Part shown: positions 50,052 through 62,739 of the stretch, one piece after another
How positions within the stretch are numbered: the first letter of the stretch is position 1
Layout: every line of letters starts with the position of its first letter
From: Neodiprion pinetum
Taxonomy: Eukaryota > Arthropoda > Insecta > Hymenoptera > Diprionidae
Direction of reading: 5' to 3'
Length of the DNA: 64,000 bases
Assembly (NCBI RefSeq): GCF_021155775.2
Contig: NC_060236.1
Location: 2,905,001 to 2,969,000 of the forward strand
Program-made: the position numbers and the translations under genes
The notes under the pieces: model-generated
Database searches by the model: none
Told to the model about the DNA's origin: nothing
What the model saw: only the letters and a program-made list of their open reading frames with translations

Positions 50052-52132
50052 CCCAGACCCTCTCCTCTTGTAATGCAGCGCGCACTCCTCTCTCTCAGAT
50101 TCGTTACTGTATTAACATTACTCGGGGCTTGGCGAGAGCAAATAGTTTTATATCCGCACTGCGGTGATACGACGTTAAATATCGATAGAATCGCTATGTT
50201 GTTCCCGACTTGATCTTTGACGTCCATGAAAATAATGAAATGTATAAAATAGAGGACTATTCGCTAGAATTGAAAACTTGGATACGAGAACAAGACGGGC
50301 ATCGTCGTACGTCGTTAAGAGCGAGTATAAGACATTTGGAATTGCCTCTCGGCTAATAGATAGTTAATTTTATAAAAACTTGAAAAAGAAGTAAAACAAT
50401 AACAAAACATCAGAACCACTAGTAAGTTATATGTATCCACAAGTGTTTTTAATTGTAAATTAAACTTTTGTACAAAGAATTTTATTACATACTAGCGCGA
50501 CAAGTAATATAAAAACGAATATATTACATTGTTTTATAATTTTATATAGGTAATAAAATGAAAACGGGGGTAATTGTTATTTGCCTCATAAAAGCCCCAA
50601 GTATGCGATGTTGTGGAAATGAGAAACGCGATGTGTATACTCCCCTGTTCGAGTCACTGTTATCACGTTAGTCAGACTCGAAGCGCAACACTGTAGAAAC
50701 GAGTGCAAATTATATTGTCATTTGATACGCTGGACGACCGTACTCCGTATGCATACGGCATAGTGTAACATATTATAATGTTTAAAGATAAAGAGATGAT
50801 AATTTATGAAGCGATCATATCGCGGGAATTAGCCAATTTAACGTGGTCGTCCAAGAATTTCATCATTGAAAGAAAAAAAAATAAATGGAATAAGATACGA
50901 CCTGATGAGAAGATGAAAAGGGGAAAGGGGAACGCGATGGGGGAGAGGGAGGCACGTGTCTGGGTGAAGCCGCGGTGGCAAAACTGCGTCAGTCGCATAG
51001 TACAAATATGACCTGTACATATGAACCCTTAACCCCCTAATTATTGAATTAATTGAATAATTAATTTACTCACACACACCCACACTCACTCTGTATCTAT
51101 AGTATTTATTACATGGGTAGTACGTCATTATTGGGATTATTATTATTATTATTATATTAATATTACGAAATACAGTTTTATGTGTATATATATAATTATA
51201 TACTTCGTTCTAAATTTGAAGTGCGTTTTGCAATTCAAATTGCAAGCATAAAAGAGAAAGGGTACATTTGGAACAATTTTTCGTGTATTTATTTATTTTC
51301 TCTACTTATTTTTTCGGTATACTGTAATTATAATAGGTATAATTCGAAGACAGATATAATCTGTTTTTTGTTTCTTTATCATTGATTCTTTTTTCTCAAA
51401 GTTTTTCAATACACAATAAATCAAACCCTTTCTATTTATGCTTGTCATGTATAAATAATCCATCCTTTGAGCAATTTACCCTTTTATCCTTACTTTTTAT
51501 CATTCAATGTAAAGAAATAAGAAAAAAAGTTATTTACAAACGCATATATCTACATATGTAGGTAAAACCTCATAAGCCGTTATCACTTAGCTTCTTTGTG
51601 ACTTTTCACACTGCATGTTGCTGGTAATTACCAATTACGTAAGTTATCGTTGGCTTTAAATGACTAGTAGATTACAAATTATGGTACGAGAATGAAATAA
51701 ACGTGGTGTCCAACGCTCGGTGAGTACGAGAAACAAGAAAATAGTGGAAAAACTTGAGGAATCGTGCGAAAATTTGAGGAAGGCGACACACGGAAACCCT
51801 GGAAATAATTAGGTAATTTACTTCGACAGTTTTTTTTTTTTTTTCAGTTTCACAATGGGAATTGTAGGAACTTAAATTTTTTAATTCCAGCTAATTTGAA
51901 GTGACCCCGAATCCGAAAGAACTTTAGTAATAACGCAAGTGATGATAAAAATTGTGAAAAATGAAAGTAGTTCTGTGGATGTATGTAACATACCACCTAA
52001 TTACGCATGAAACCAAGTAAGTGAAGAGACGTCTCTTGTAACTTTTCAGGACCTTACTTTACCAAACTGCTGGACACCAGAGGCAAGAATTCCTGTTTAG
52101 AACTTCTTACATAGAATAATATTAATTTTGGA
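50052..52132. other. Convergent 3' region between MED13 and C1GALT1
   Basis: It holds the MED13 3' UTR with AATAAA at 50552-50557. An (ATT)n tract is at 51137-51160, AT-rich sequence follows, and there is a T-run at 51831-51844. The frame at 50778-51011 is A-rich and has no family match. No gene was seen. Confidence 0.5.
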
Positions 52133-53860
52133 CTAGTATTGAGATGTAGCACTAGAATGCACTAACAAGGTACTTTCAACCTTGTGAGATATGCCATACG
52201 GTCTCAAATGATAAATGAGATACTCCAATACGTACATCATGTTGGGAGATACATAATGAAATGAAATTGCGCTGTCTGAACAGCAATTCAGACCGTCATT
52301 TGTTTTATAGTAAATATACTTCCAGTACCAAAAATTTTTATCAACATGATTCGGAATTAAGTGATGCTCAGGGACGAATGGAAAAAATCTACCACGTCCG
52401 TGTGGATCCCGAGTGTCCATTGCACGAACTCCAATATTATCCAGGCACTTTCCCATCTCCACATCCTCCGCTCCACCATTGTCTGCCCGGCATTTCTTTT
52501 TATCTGTCAGTCCATCCTCAACCAGCTTGCGCAGTCCTTCTAGGCTGAGCACATAGCCTGCCCCTCCGCTCATGTATCCTTGCTTAACAAACGGCTTGAA
52601 TCTGCACCCAAAGTAGAGGGGAGATTCGGGACTGTAGGACTGGAGCATGTAGCGGAGATTTTCAACAATCACATATCTGAAAAAATTGATTGCATTACTT
52701 TAGAATGATAAGAAATATCCGAGATAAGTATAATTTACTATTTGTTCATCAAATGCAAACATTATACTTTGAATGTAAACCACAATGAATACTTACGTGT
52801 CATCATCCGCTTTCATGAACCAGTCGGCCTTGTCTTTGTAATTCTCATATGCATATTTGAAAGCTTCTTTAGTTTTTGCCCACAGATTGTCTCTTCCTTC
52901 TTTAACAGGAAGAACTACAGTCGGTAAGCTCGTGTCTGTGGATTAAAAGAACATTTTCCAAACTTGAATAATTTTTAGTTTGAAATCAAAAGTTCCTTCT
53001 TGGAGCTAAGAATTATTCGTTACCTGCTTCTGAGCTCATGAAAAGCAAGATGTTACATCGTTTACCCCAAGTAGCTTTCACGTGACGAGCTTTAGTTTGA
53101 TGGTTCTTTGGACCAGTCATTACCCAGCAAAGAACCCTAATTTTCTTTGCCATTTCCTGGGCAACCTCATCTTCCCCTTTGTGAAATTCTTCATCAGCTC
53201 CGTGAAACTTTACATCCGTTTCTGGGCCTGACTGAAAGTAAAATCACTTTCATTTCATTATATTTCGTGATTTCTTACTCCAATATAATTTCCTAGTTTA
53301 GCTTTACATTCAAACCTTACTGTTATACGAGGTAGACAACAAGAATTAAACAGTAACCCTGCACGATGTGAAGAATGTCGGTGAATGATGCCAATACATT
53401 ACAATTGAGTAATCCTAATCGCATCTGATGTGAGATTCATTTTGAATTTCGTATTTAATATAATCAGATACTACAAGTTTTTGGGAACTTTGGATCTAGC
53501 TCTACGAGTGACTGATATAATTATTAGCTTTTGTTCCATTTTAGAGTAAAGGAAGTCAAAGTATAACTATGGAGTTAGTAATGCATTTGGGATTGGGTTC
53601 TATGACGGATTAGTCAATACCTCTGATTCAAGCTCTGAGTAATGATGAGGATCTCTGGAAGATAACGCAGGGCTGCCAGTGATCCAGTTAAACATGCGAG
53701 GAGCATCATTTGTTGCTGCAAGAAGGAAGCAAGCCGAAAGAAACCCGAAAACCATTCCTGTAGCAAGTGTCAGTACAAATCGTCGACCACCACGACCACC
53801 TAATATCAGTAATAATAAATATTCGTAGCACCTTAAATCCACCACCTCCGCCATCTTCAT
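52133..53860 (-). CDS. C1GALT1: Core 1 beta-1,3-galactosyltransferase (glycoprotein-N-acetylgalactosamine 3-beta-galactosyltransferase 1)
   Basis: Four exons, right to left: 53860-53621, 53231-53024, 52935-52797, 52676-52133, giving 376 codons plus stop (human is 363). It is a Golgi type II membrane enzyme of glycosyltransferase family 31 that adds galactose to O-linked GalNAc to make core 1 (T antigen). A hydrophobic anchor, VLTLATGMVFGFLSACFLLA, lies at about residues 29-48. Then come IRVLCWVMTGPKNHQTKA, VKATWGKRCN, DNLWAKTKEAFKYAY, and the MKADDDT metal-binding motif split across the last intron. The catalytic region continues with YFGCRFKPFVKQGYMSGGAG, EDVEMGKCLDNIGV, FFPFVPEHHL and CCSDSAISFHYVSP. 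All these are family hallmarks. An upstream hydrophobic run (LLLLILGG) also occurs in the first 25 residues. There are two nearby Met codons; I took the first. It converges on MED13. Confidence 0.95.
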
Positions 53861-56627
53861 TGTATTTAATGTCAGAGTAGAGGACTGTGCAGTTTACGAT
53901 CTTAACGTTGCACTTGACAATGTTTTACATATCTACAAAAGTACAGGCAAAGTGGTATAACGAAACACGGCCTTGAGAAAATAATTGCAATTCTAGTTAT
54001 AGTTCTTCCAGATTCACTGGTATTTTGGTTTTTGATTCTGGTGACTTACCGTGTAATGTTAGATAAATGTTTCTGAACAACTTACCATCTAGACCCGGTA
54101 TCCATTGCTGTCCCATAATAGAGAATTTTTTTTACCCAATGTTTACGTTAGCCCAAAACAAAATGTAATTCCATGAAAATCGCGTATGTAGTGCAAGAGA
54201 TAATCATTGTTGGGTATGGATACACAAGTAGGCAATCTATTTGGTCCACTGCCAAATCTTCACGTAAAAGTTCTCGCTCTCTGTGTTTGGAGTTTGGAAC
54301 TAACTGTAAATATTGAAAAAAATAATTATCAGCTTTATCGCAAAATGCACTTAATCAGTGCTTCAAAAAGAAACTACATCCATATGTATCAACGGTTTTT
54401 TATTACTTTCATGAACCAATTGATTACGACGAAAATTAATCAGTTCCAAAAACGAATTCAAAAACTCAGGATTTACATGTAGAAAATAGAAAAACTAAAA
54501 ATCTCTGATCATATTAATAACAACAATAACACTACGTCCAGTCATCAGTCTACAAGGTTTAGAAAGTGGAAATGTGTCGTTCAGCAGCTCATCAAAGTAC
54601 TTTTTGCTTAGACAAGCACATTTTACAGATAGCAAAATATAATTCTATTCGACATTAAGACTGCATACCTGTTGAGGAATTCAAAAAAACCGTATGAGAA
54701 AAATGTGTGTACCTTCAAATCAGGTTTTTTATACCGTTAATATTAATTTTTTTTCCTTTAATTTCTTTGTTTATCAGTAGATAAAAGAGAAAAAAATAAA
54801 CCCCCCCCCCATGAATGTGCATTAAGTGTTGTATAAATACAATCATATTCATTGAGCAAGTTTCACAATTTATTTTTTGTGATTGAGTATAGCACATTTA
54901 TATTCCTCAAATACTATGATTGAATTTGGTTTTTGATGTCTATAATTGAATTTATTTGCACAAGTCTGTGAACCTGTACTACACTTATAAATAATTTACA
55001 CCATGTGTACAATAATGTTTCCTTGCAGCAAAAAGTTTTTTTATAGGGTAACATAATATGCATCGTAAACCGACTCTTTATCGCAATTGAACAAATAACT
55101 AATAAAGTATATACATTGGTTGATTTATCGAAGAATAACAAATGATAAATATTAGGACACTGAGTTGTGTGCAGCTTATTCGAAGGTGTACATTTGTACA
55201 ATATATTAGTATGGTTTTCCTCGAGTTTACCTACTGGAACTGAAAAACAGTTCTGAACAAAATATTAAAGAATGGAGCTAATTTGGAGTCTGATGAACAA
55301 GAATATATTCCATTGGGCTCTAATTATCGTTCCACGAGCACATTTTCTGAACCTGCGTGATGATAAAAAAACGCGATAAGACAGACGTAGCAGGACGTTG
55401 TACCACGAGAGTGATAGAAACTATAAAAAGGGGTGTTACAATCGGCATAAAATAGCCTCATAAAGAAATCAATAATTTATTACTTCTTAGTGGCAAACAC
55501 ACCGTCACACGTGATTTCTCGAAACCGGATTCTCATTTTAATTCGTGAGGACAGATATTCGTCCGACCCTAGCAATTAAATCATGAATAATTACCAAAGG
55601 TCAAAATTTACGTACCGGCACTGAAAAATGTGTCAAAACACTTTCCTTGCAGCTGACGTTCCGTTTCGCATTTACCGATTTACTTCCCTATAACATTCTA
55701 CGGTATTTTACCGCTGAGCTAATTACAAGATTTATACAAGTTTTCACGATCTGGAAAGAGAAACTGCAAAATATTACTCTATTCCATATCGTCGACTTTC
55801 CTCCTCTTTTTCACTTTATTTACGAGAAACGGCATCATAAATGAACATCAAACACGGACAACAGCCCGCGAGAGACTGGAGCACTGGAGAGCAGGAGAGA
55901 AAACAGACTCTAGTGGAACTACTAGTGGTCTGAACATATCCGAATGAGGAAGTAAGAGAAAAGGAGACGAACCTTAAGCTCTCTGCCTCAAGCCTGCGTG
56001 CTAACAAAAATTGGGCCTATTTTAGAAGCAGAGATAGTAGTACCGATTTTTGCCACTCATTGCGTTCCTGTTCTTTGGTCGTTCGAAATATGTAAACCAT
56101 ATAATAATCGTAACATTTAAACGACTAAATAACTCAAATAAAATCGGCACTATTAACTCTGCGCTGAAACCTGGCCCAACTTGGTATTTCGGAGTTTCGT
56201 TTCCTCTCGAACTTCCTGGTCTGAACCAATATGGTCTGAACTTCCGCAGACACGAGATGCCGCAAGTGCAGAACAATTGGGGATGGGTTAATTGATTAAA
56301 TCCAAGCTAGATAATTATAAGGGAAAAAATCTAGTTGCCGAATGAATAACAATTTTTGGAAATCGAGGAAACTCTTTACGATTCGAATAATGTAATTCGT
56401 ATGTAATGAAGCTATGGGAATTTTGTGCGGGCCGCGTGAAAACCGTAACGTTGGCTAACTTGTCGAACGAACCGCGATGAGTTCAGAGTGTTGAAAACTT
56501 TTATGAGGGGCATACGGAGCCTTTTCCTCTTTTTTTAACTGCTTCTAAGTCTGGTGGTGCGCTCGTCGTCGTGTCACAGATTTCGTTAGCTGTTCGGAAG
56601 ATCCTAATATCGCCAGAAGCGCCCGTA
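53861..56627. other. Divergent intergenic region between C1GALT1 and SZRD1
   Basis: About 2.8 kb that should carry both promoters and 5' UTRs. It is mostly AT-rich, with a C-run at 54802-54810. The region 55800-56280 is somewhat more balanced in composition, but its open frames on both strands (for example 56050-56295 and 56276-56022) mirror each other and match no family I know. Confidence 0.45.
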
Positions 56628-58199
56628 ATGTCAGCTGTCGACGATGTCTACGAAAGCTGGGAAGAAATGGAGGAATCCGGGGTGAGCGTATGCTGATGTA
56701 CAATATCAATTCGGAGCCATGCAACTTCAGTTATATCCGACACGCACCCCGTATACATTCTTCCGTTCGAGACCACTCACTTTAACCTATATTTTTCTTA
56801 AAATCTTCCCCATTATCCAGCTGCACCATATCTAAAAGTATATCGAAATCTCTCTATTGCATGCATCCTTTTACCCGGAGATCGTTCAACAATCCGGAAC
56901 AAGTCCAGTCACTTTGTCATCAGGCACGTATTATTTTTGGTTCCCATTCGCGTTCATGTATATGCAAACACCCACACGTACACATGGACACACCGCACAC
57001 CTGCGTACAGGTGAATCGCGTCATTTCCGAAGAGTTTGATATAAAAAAAGGCAATGTCGGGAATTCGCATTAAGAAATTGCATATTTGCATGCGTATACC
57101 TATGTTTCAACTCATGAACACCACATTATGCCAGCGACATGGATTCGTCAGCACTGATAGCATACCCCAGCGTCTCCGTTTACCTATATATATCTGGTTG
57201 CAACTATACCGATATAAAAAATATTTATTCCTCTTGTAGATACGCCAGACAGTAAAGAAAAAGAACATATAGATAAGAATAACATGCAACTTCTAGTACC
57301 CGTGATATGATAAATGAACTGAAATGAAGACAAGTTTAGCACGCTTTACAAACAGACTAATGTAACGTAACTCGGTGCAGTACTCAAGGGTTAATGTTTT
57401 AGCCAGCGACCACAAGTTACATCCTCTACAAAAATATTTTGCAAGAGAAAGTGTGATATTCTCATCTCTCACTTGAATGATGATGATAGATGATGACTTT
57501 ATGCTGTTGCAGGTGCTGGACAAAAAGTTGAAGGCACTAAAATTGAATCCCTTGGAAGGTCTGGACGATGTTGAACCCCAGAGGTAATATATTCAAATTT
57601 TCGAAAATATGTTTTGTTTCATTATATCGTTGCCTAATCTCAGTTGGCACAGCTTAACAGGTACTGAAAATTCAAGTACAAGGATGATAATCCTTGGTGA
57701 AGATAGCTTGCGCACTCAATACGTCCCTCCGAAACCTACAGTGAAGATCCTCAAGAGGCCAGCAAGGCATTCCCAAGGCAGCGGAGACGGGCCTCTCCTC
57801 AATGGAGATGGCAAACCGAAGCAGCCGATAAAATCCCTAAAACAGGTATATGTCGATCCGCATTTCCAGAAAGTCTCTTTTTCACTCATTACAATCAGCC
57901 TTTAAGACAAAAATGAATCAGTCTAATTTCCAATTAAACTAGTAATTATTTGACATAAACAAAATCTAGCAGAAACAACTTTCTTCAATTTATGGAGTAA
58001 CTTTTAGAGGGAGCAAGAATATGCAGAGGCACGCAAACGTATTCTGGGAGAGGAAAAAAGTCCAGAAGAGAAATCGGTCTGCGAAGTAAACAAGATCCAG
58101 CCAAAGCCACCGAGTCCTCCAGGGAGTAATCTCCCTACAAATGTGCTACGGATGCCAATTGGCCCTGATGGAACCCGAGGTTTCCATGTCCGCAGGTAG
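56628..58199 (+). CDS. SZRD1: SUZ RNA-binding domain-containing protein 1
   Basis: Exons: 56628-56681, 57513-57583, 57653-57845 (start uncertain), 58008-58199. This gives about 169 codons plus stop; human SZRD1 (C1orf144) is 152. The opening VYESWEEMEESGVLDKKL parallels the human AESWEEAADSGEIDRRL. VKILKRPARHS and PIKSLKQREQEYAEARKRIL form the SUZ domain, and NVLRMPIGPDGTRGF with final HVRR forms the SUZ-C motif. The family is a small RNA-binding protein; the human protein has been linked to cell-cycle control. Exon 3 has three phase-compatible acceptors (exon starts 57644, 57653 or 57677), so the linker length before MIILGEDSL is undecided. AATAAA at 59127 could end a long 3' UTR. Confidence 0.92.
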
Positions 58200-59934
58200 C
58201 GCTGTTACCAGGGTTTTTCCCTCGTCACCCATCTTTATCCTCTTGGTCCCTCCCCTGCCCCAGGGGAGGCGGAGAGGCGGCTATGAGGCCGACCGCAGAA
58301 TTCTGAAAGCAGCTTCGCGCTTCTTGGCAACTGAGAGCGTGACGTCCTTGGAAACAACAAGGAGTCTGCTTGGATCTGCGTCCAACAGGCCACAGCGCAC
58401 CACCGCATATTGCACAGCGCCGAACACACGTACCAATAATATCAAATACTAATTACATAATAACGTGACACTGTTGCCAAAAAAGAAAAGTAAAGAGAAA
58501 AAAACTTCACAAAACAAATATTCACATAATACCAATTCGACATTGTTTTTACTAAGTTTTTTTTTTTTTATTTTCATTTTCTCGTTTCTGTTACAAATGG
58601 ACCAGAGGTTCTTGATTCAAATGGGATCGTCAGAACTAGGAAAAAAATTTATATCTCTTCTGAATAGCGGACGAAAGATGTAGAAATTCGTTTCTTCTTG
58701 ATCGGGATGCTTGACAAGAATATTCTTGCTGATATCGAGAACTCTAGTACATAATACCCTCAATAATATAAAATATTCCTGTTGTATTACTATTGATATT
58801 CCAATTAATCTCCAACCTCCAGCAACATTTTAATATTTTGACTAATTTTAAGCTAGAGGTAGCATGATTCGTGGAAAAAATCTTCGGCATAATACCGCGG
58901 TTCGAAATTTGTCCTTATTCAAAATTTATTGTACACAATAATATTGACGAAACAATCTGGTATAAAATTCTACCCGCAAATTTTTTATACTATTCCATTA
59001 TCCATGTTGTGTATTCCATTGTACGCTTGAGCGGAGTTTCAAGTGCAAAATTATTGATTGAGTTTTATTCAGATCTAAGCGGTAGGAGCGTGTCGGTCTG
59101 AAATACATATAAGGATTCGTGGCCTAAATAAAATTGTAGCCAATTCCGAAGTGCGAAATGTTACTATGAGCACGGTTTTACGTAGAGAGTCTACTCAAAT
59201 CTGAGATTCGGCGCCGGAAGTAAATAAGTTTGTCCAGAAAAACGATAGTCTCGCTTTGCTCGATTGGTTACTCTCGAAAATCGATTAGTCCAGGGAACTT
59301 CCTGTACCTTCTGCGCCTGCGGAATCTTTCTTTCGCTAGCGATAACCGAGCGTGAATGTCGCTGTGGTAAACAAAATATAAATCGCAGGTAATCCACAAA
59401 ATTGTTCTGCATCCGAAGTGGAAATAGATTAATTACGTTACAGTTACCTCTGTTGTGTGTTTATACGTCTTTATTCCACGTTCTTTCTCAAATACCCATC
59501 GTGTACGCGATTCCTGGCCAACAGGCCGGAGCATTCAACTCGTGATGTTCTGTGTTCGTGTTCTCGTTAATTGAATATTGTGAAATAATTTGTTCATGAA
59601 AAAGTTACAATTTAATCTTTGATATTTTGCATAGTCTAAGCCTGTCTGATCGTTCTGATATTGATGTCACCAAATCCGATTACTGTTGTGTTACTCTTTT
59701 TTTTTTTTTAGGTTATGTTACTGTCATCATGATCTTGGGTGACGCGAGTCTCTTTTCTATACGATAATTTATAATCACTGAGCTATTTCAGAAATCACAG
59801 CACTGATTCTCTACAAAAATACTTATCGTTATTCGTACACTTTCTCAGTTGTCAGCTAACTAATGGCAACTTGTTTCAAATGAAGCAGGTAGTATTAAGC
59901 TCAATACTCAACAACCATATTTTTATTTCCAGCC
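58200..59934. other. SZRD1 3' region and RpS15Aa upstream region
   Basis: It contains the SZRD1 3' UTR with AATAAA at 59127-59132. Upstream of the RpS15Aa ATG a TTTTTATTTCCAG acceptor lies at 59919-59932, so the ribosomal gene probably has a non-coding first exon in this interval, possibly near 59400-59600. I could not fix its borders. T-run at 59698-59711. Confidence 0.5.
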
Positions 59935-60874
59935 ATGGTGCGTATGAACGTTCTTAGCGACGCGCTCAAGTCGATCAACAATGCCGAGAAACGTGGCAAG
60001 AGGCAAGTCCTGCTTCGCCCTTGTTCCAAAGTGATCGTAAAATTTCTCACAGTCATGATGAAGCATGGTGAGTACTTCAAGTTTACGTCCATTCAAAATA
60101 TATAATTCTAAGTGCTTGATTTGGTGAAACTGTGCTAACTTTCTCGGTATGACATTTACTCCTAAATATTTCTTTGAACAATGTACTTTTTGTATCACCT
60201 AAGTAATGCAAACAACTTAATTTTGAATAGGCTTTATTTTATATTGTATTGTGTCTCTTGGCAGTTGACTAAAGTGGTAGTTTTATTCTTGAGTAATTTT
60301 TTTGGTCAATGTGCTATTACGTTATTTTCTCCTTTAATTGGTATATAATATATTAGAAAGAATGTGGTTTACGAAAGAAATATAGCTATTATTCAGTATC
60401 AATATATTTTAATCCTAGAGGAATTCCAAACACTATTAAGTCATTTATAACTTTGCATTCAGGCTACATTGGTGAGTTTGAAATTGTCGACGACCACCGC
60501 AGCGGAAAGGTGGTAGTGAACCTGACTGGCCGGTTAAATAAATGTGGTGTTATCTCTCCAAGATTTGACGTTGCTATAACAGACATTGAAAAATGGACCA
60601 ATAATTTACTACCATCTCGTCAGTTTGGGTAAGCATTTAAATTTATTTAAATAATGAGGTTACAAAAATTACTTATATCAGAATTTCAGAAGAAGTATGA
60701 CATCGATTCAATTGCCTGCATATTATAATCACTCACACTTTGGTGACTAAGCTTATTGTTATACATGATCCTTTTTTTAGTTATGTTGTCTTGACAACCA
60801 GTGGAGGTATTATGGATCATGAAGAAGCAAGAAGAAAACATCTTGGAGGCAAAATCCTAGGATTCTTCTTCTAA
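59935..60874 (+). CDS. RpS15Aa: 40S ribosomal protein S15a (uS8)
   Basis: Three exons: 59935-60067, 60463-60628, 60781-60874, giving exactly 130 codons plus stop, the normal eukaryotic length. The protein opens MVRMNVLSDALKSINNAEKR and continues through SKVIVKFLTVMMKHGYIGEF, DDHRSGKVVVNLTGRLNKCG, VISPRFDVAITDIEKW and RQFGYVVLTTSGGIMDHEEA, ending HLGGKILGFFF. Near-identity to animal S15a leaves no doubt. It is a small-subunit component that binds 18S rRNA. The ATG sits two bases after a splice acceptor (CAG-CC-ATG), so a 5' UTR intron is likely, as is usual for ribosomal protein genes. AATAAA lies at 60987. Confidence 0.98.
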
Positions 60875-62591
60875 TTTAATTTTTTTGTACAACATCAGTA
60901 AAACGTGTCAATAACAATCAATTGCTTAATTGTACGAGAAACAAAACCGCAGAATACAAACCATGTGAGAAACCTTACCACCAACCAATAAATTTTGTTG
61001 ATACGAATATAATTTTACACAGATCCATGTTCTCAGATATTTTTATTCTACAGCAGTAAAAAACAGTAAGCTCAGAAGATTATGCAACTGGTGGAAAGAT
61101 TAGGTGTTAGAGAAAAACTAGTGAAGTCTACAGATGTATCGATTAAGGTATGCAGTTATTGAAAGGATTATACATGACACCATCAAGACAGTATGCTACT
61201 ATTACTAAAGATGTGCTTGCCTGTAGGTACGTATTCATTATGCACATTTCGCATGCGTACACAAGCACGTGCGCATTCAGGAGTAATTTGCAGCTATTTC
61301 CCGCAAGCTTAGCCTATGAGCCGGTTCTCGTTTGTCAAAAAAGTAACTGAATAAAAATTGTACAATCCGCGTGGACATCCCGTTCTTGTTATCACTGAAT
61401 TACTTCTTATCCGTGATCGTTGGTGAGCAATGACTTTATCGATAGTTTCGTATTACCAATTACAGCGATCGGTAATGCAGAGCGCCACATCTCCGCCGTT
61501 GACAACGAAGTTCCTTTTCGTAGCCTCTCTATAATGGCGGTATGTTCTGCGCTTCTGATTGGCTAAACTCGCGGCCAATGAGTTAAGCGGTGACAACTGT
61601 GTGCGTAACCTCGTCCGTCTCGCATTGGTAGTCAGTGATGCGCGCAGGGTGAAGGTAGACGTACCGTGGTCGGGATTTCGACGCGCATTCCACACCACTA
61701 TATTCCGAGTTGTTTGACGGGCGTACAAGACACCACCAACACTGTACAGCGAACACCAACCAAACTAAAGTTTAGTCCCGACTTCGGCGGAGTTTTGGTG
61801 CGGAGTGAGTTTGTCAGCGCTCGGCCCGGTGTACGCGTTGTTTTGTCGGTAAGTGGTGCGGTACGGTTTCCGAATTAAACGAATCGTTTTAAAGTACGGA
61901 TTGTTATTTTCCGAGAAAAAAGCGCCAGATCCGTGATCACTTTTTCCTTCACTTGATGCTTCTTTTTTTGTCTTTTTTTTTCTTAAACCTGTACACTATA
62001 CTTTGTGTTGAACGAAGAGTAAAATTTACGCGGAAAAAGTGGACAGGTATGTGTATACATTCATCGCTGCGTTGCCAAGTTGCAACCAGGTGAACGTAAC
62101 CGTTTGTATTATGATTGTGTTACCTGAGCTTGGCGTGCAACGCCTGCTGCAGGAAGCCTCGTATGCTGTCGTGATCTGACAATATACATACTGTCTACAC
62201 GGATCGCTACATGTGAATAGAGGGAAAAAAAACAACAAACAAAGAGAGAGGTGAAAAAGTTTTTCAAAACCGAGGAAGCGTCAACTTCAGTCGCTCGTTG
62301 TTGTACTGCACCGTGGATTTATTTATTTCTTGGAAAGCCGGCAGTGTAAAAGCTTGTAAGAAGACAAAATAAGCGAGAAAATGAGGAAGTTTTTTACAAA
62401 TAACTCGTGCGAATTCTTGCCGATTGTTCATTTGTTATCTCGTTGTCGCATCGTATCCGCAATAGGCAACATTCTTCGTGAGTGAACCCTGTTCAGTGTC
62501 TCCTTCTCTGCACTCTGCAGTGCAGGAAAACGTAAAAGTGTACAAGGCACAGTTGTCCCCAGCTGTTGCCGCCGGTCAGGCAGCGTATATA
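60875..62591. other. RpS15Aa 3' UTR and 5' region of the last gene
   Basis: The first part is the RpS15Aa 3' UTR with AATAAA at 60987-60992. From about 61450 the sequence becomes richer in CpG and looks like a promoter and 5' UTR. GTAAGT at 61850 is a strong candidate donor for a non-coding exon. CTCTGCACTCTGCAG ending at 62520 (or TGCAG at 62525) is a candidate acceptor for the exon that carries the ATG at 62592. Confidence 0.5.
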
Positions 62592-62739
62592 ATGGAGAAA
62601 CTCGACTGGCCGAATCGGCGACGATCATTTCATCCGCAAAATTTGATAAAAACTGGAGGAAGCAGGAGGAGAGCTTCGTTTTGGAAGCTATTTGCCGCTC
62701 TGTCGTTCATATGCATTGCGGGCGGCGCCTGCGCGACCG
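62592..62739 (+). CDS. First coding exon of a secreted or membrane protein (partial)
   Basis: ATG at 62592, 49 codons and one base, ending at a GTAAGT donor. The peptide opens MEKLDWPNRRRSFHP, then has a basic segment (SRRRASFWK), then a hydrophobic stretch FAALSFICIAGGACAT. That stretch looks like a signal peptide or signal anchor with an unusually long, basic N-region of about 30 residues. The rest of the gene lies beyond the window. I cannot name the family. Long first introns after a signal-peptide exon are common in insect receptors and adhesion proteins, but that is only a hint. Confidence 0.55.

Noticed and set aside
50778..51011. 77-codon plus-strand frame in the MED13 3' region
   Set aside because: Lys-rich because of A-rich sequence; mirrored by minus-strand frames and no family match.
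60068..60780. snoRNA genes in RpS15Aa introns
   Set aside because: Ribosomal gene introns often host them, but I found no convincing paired C/D or H/ACA boxes.
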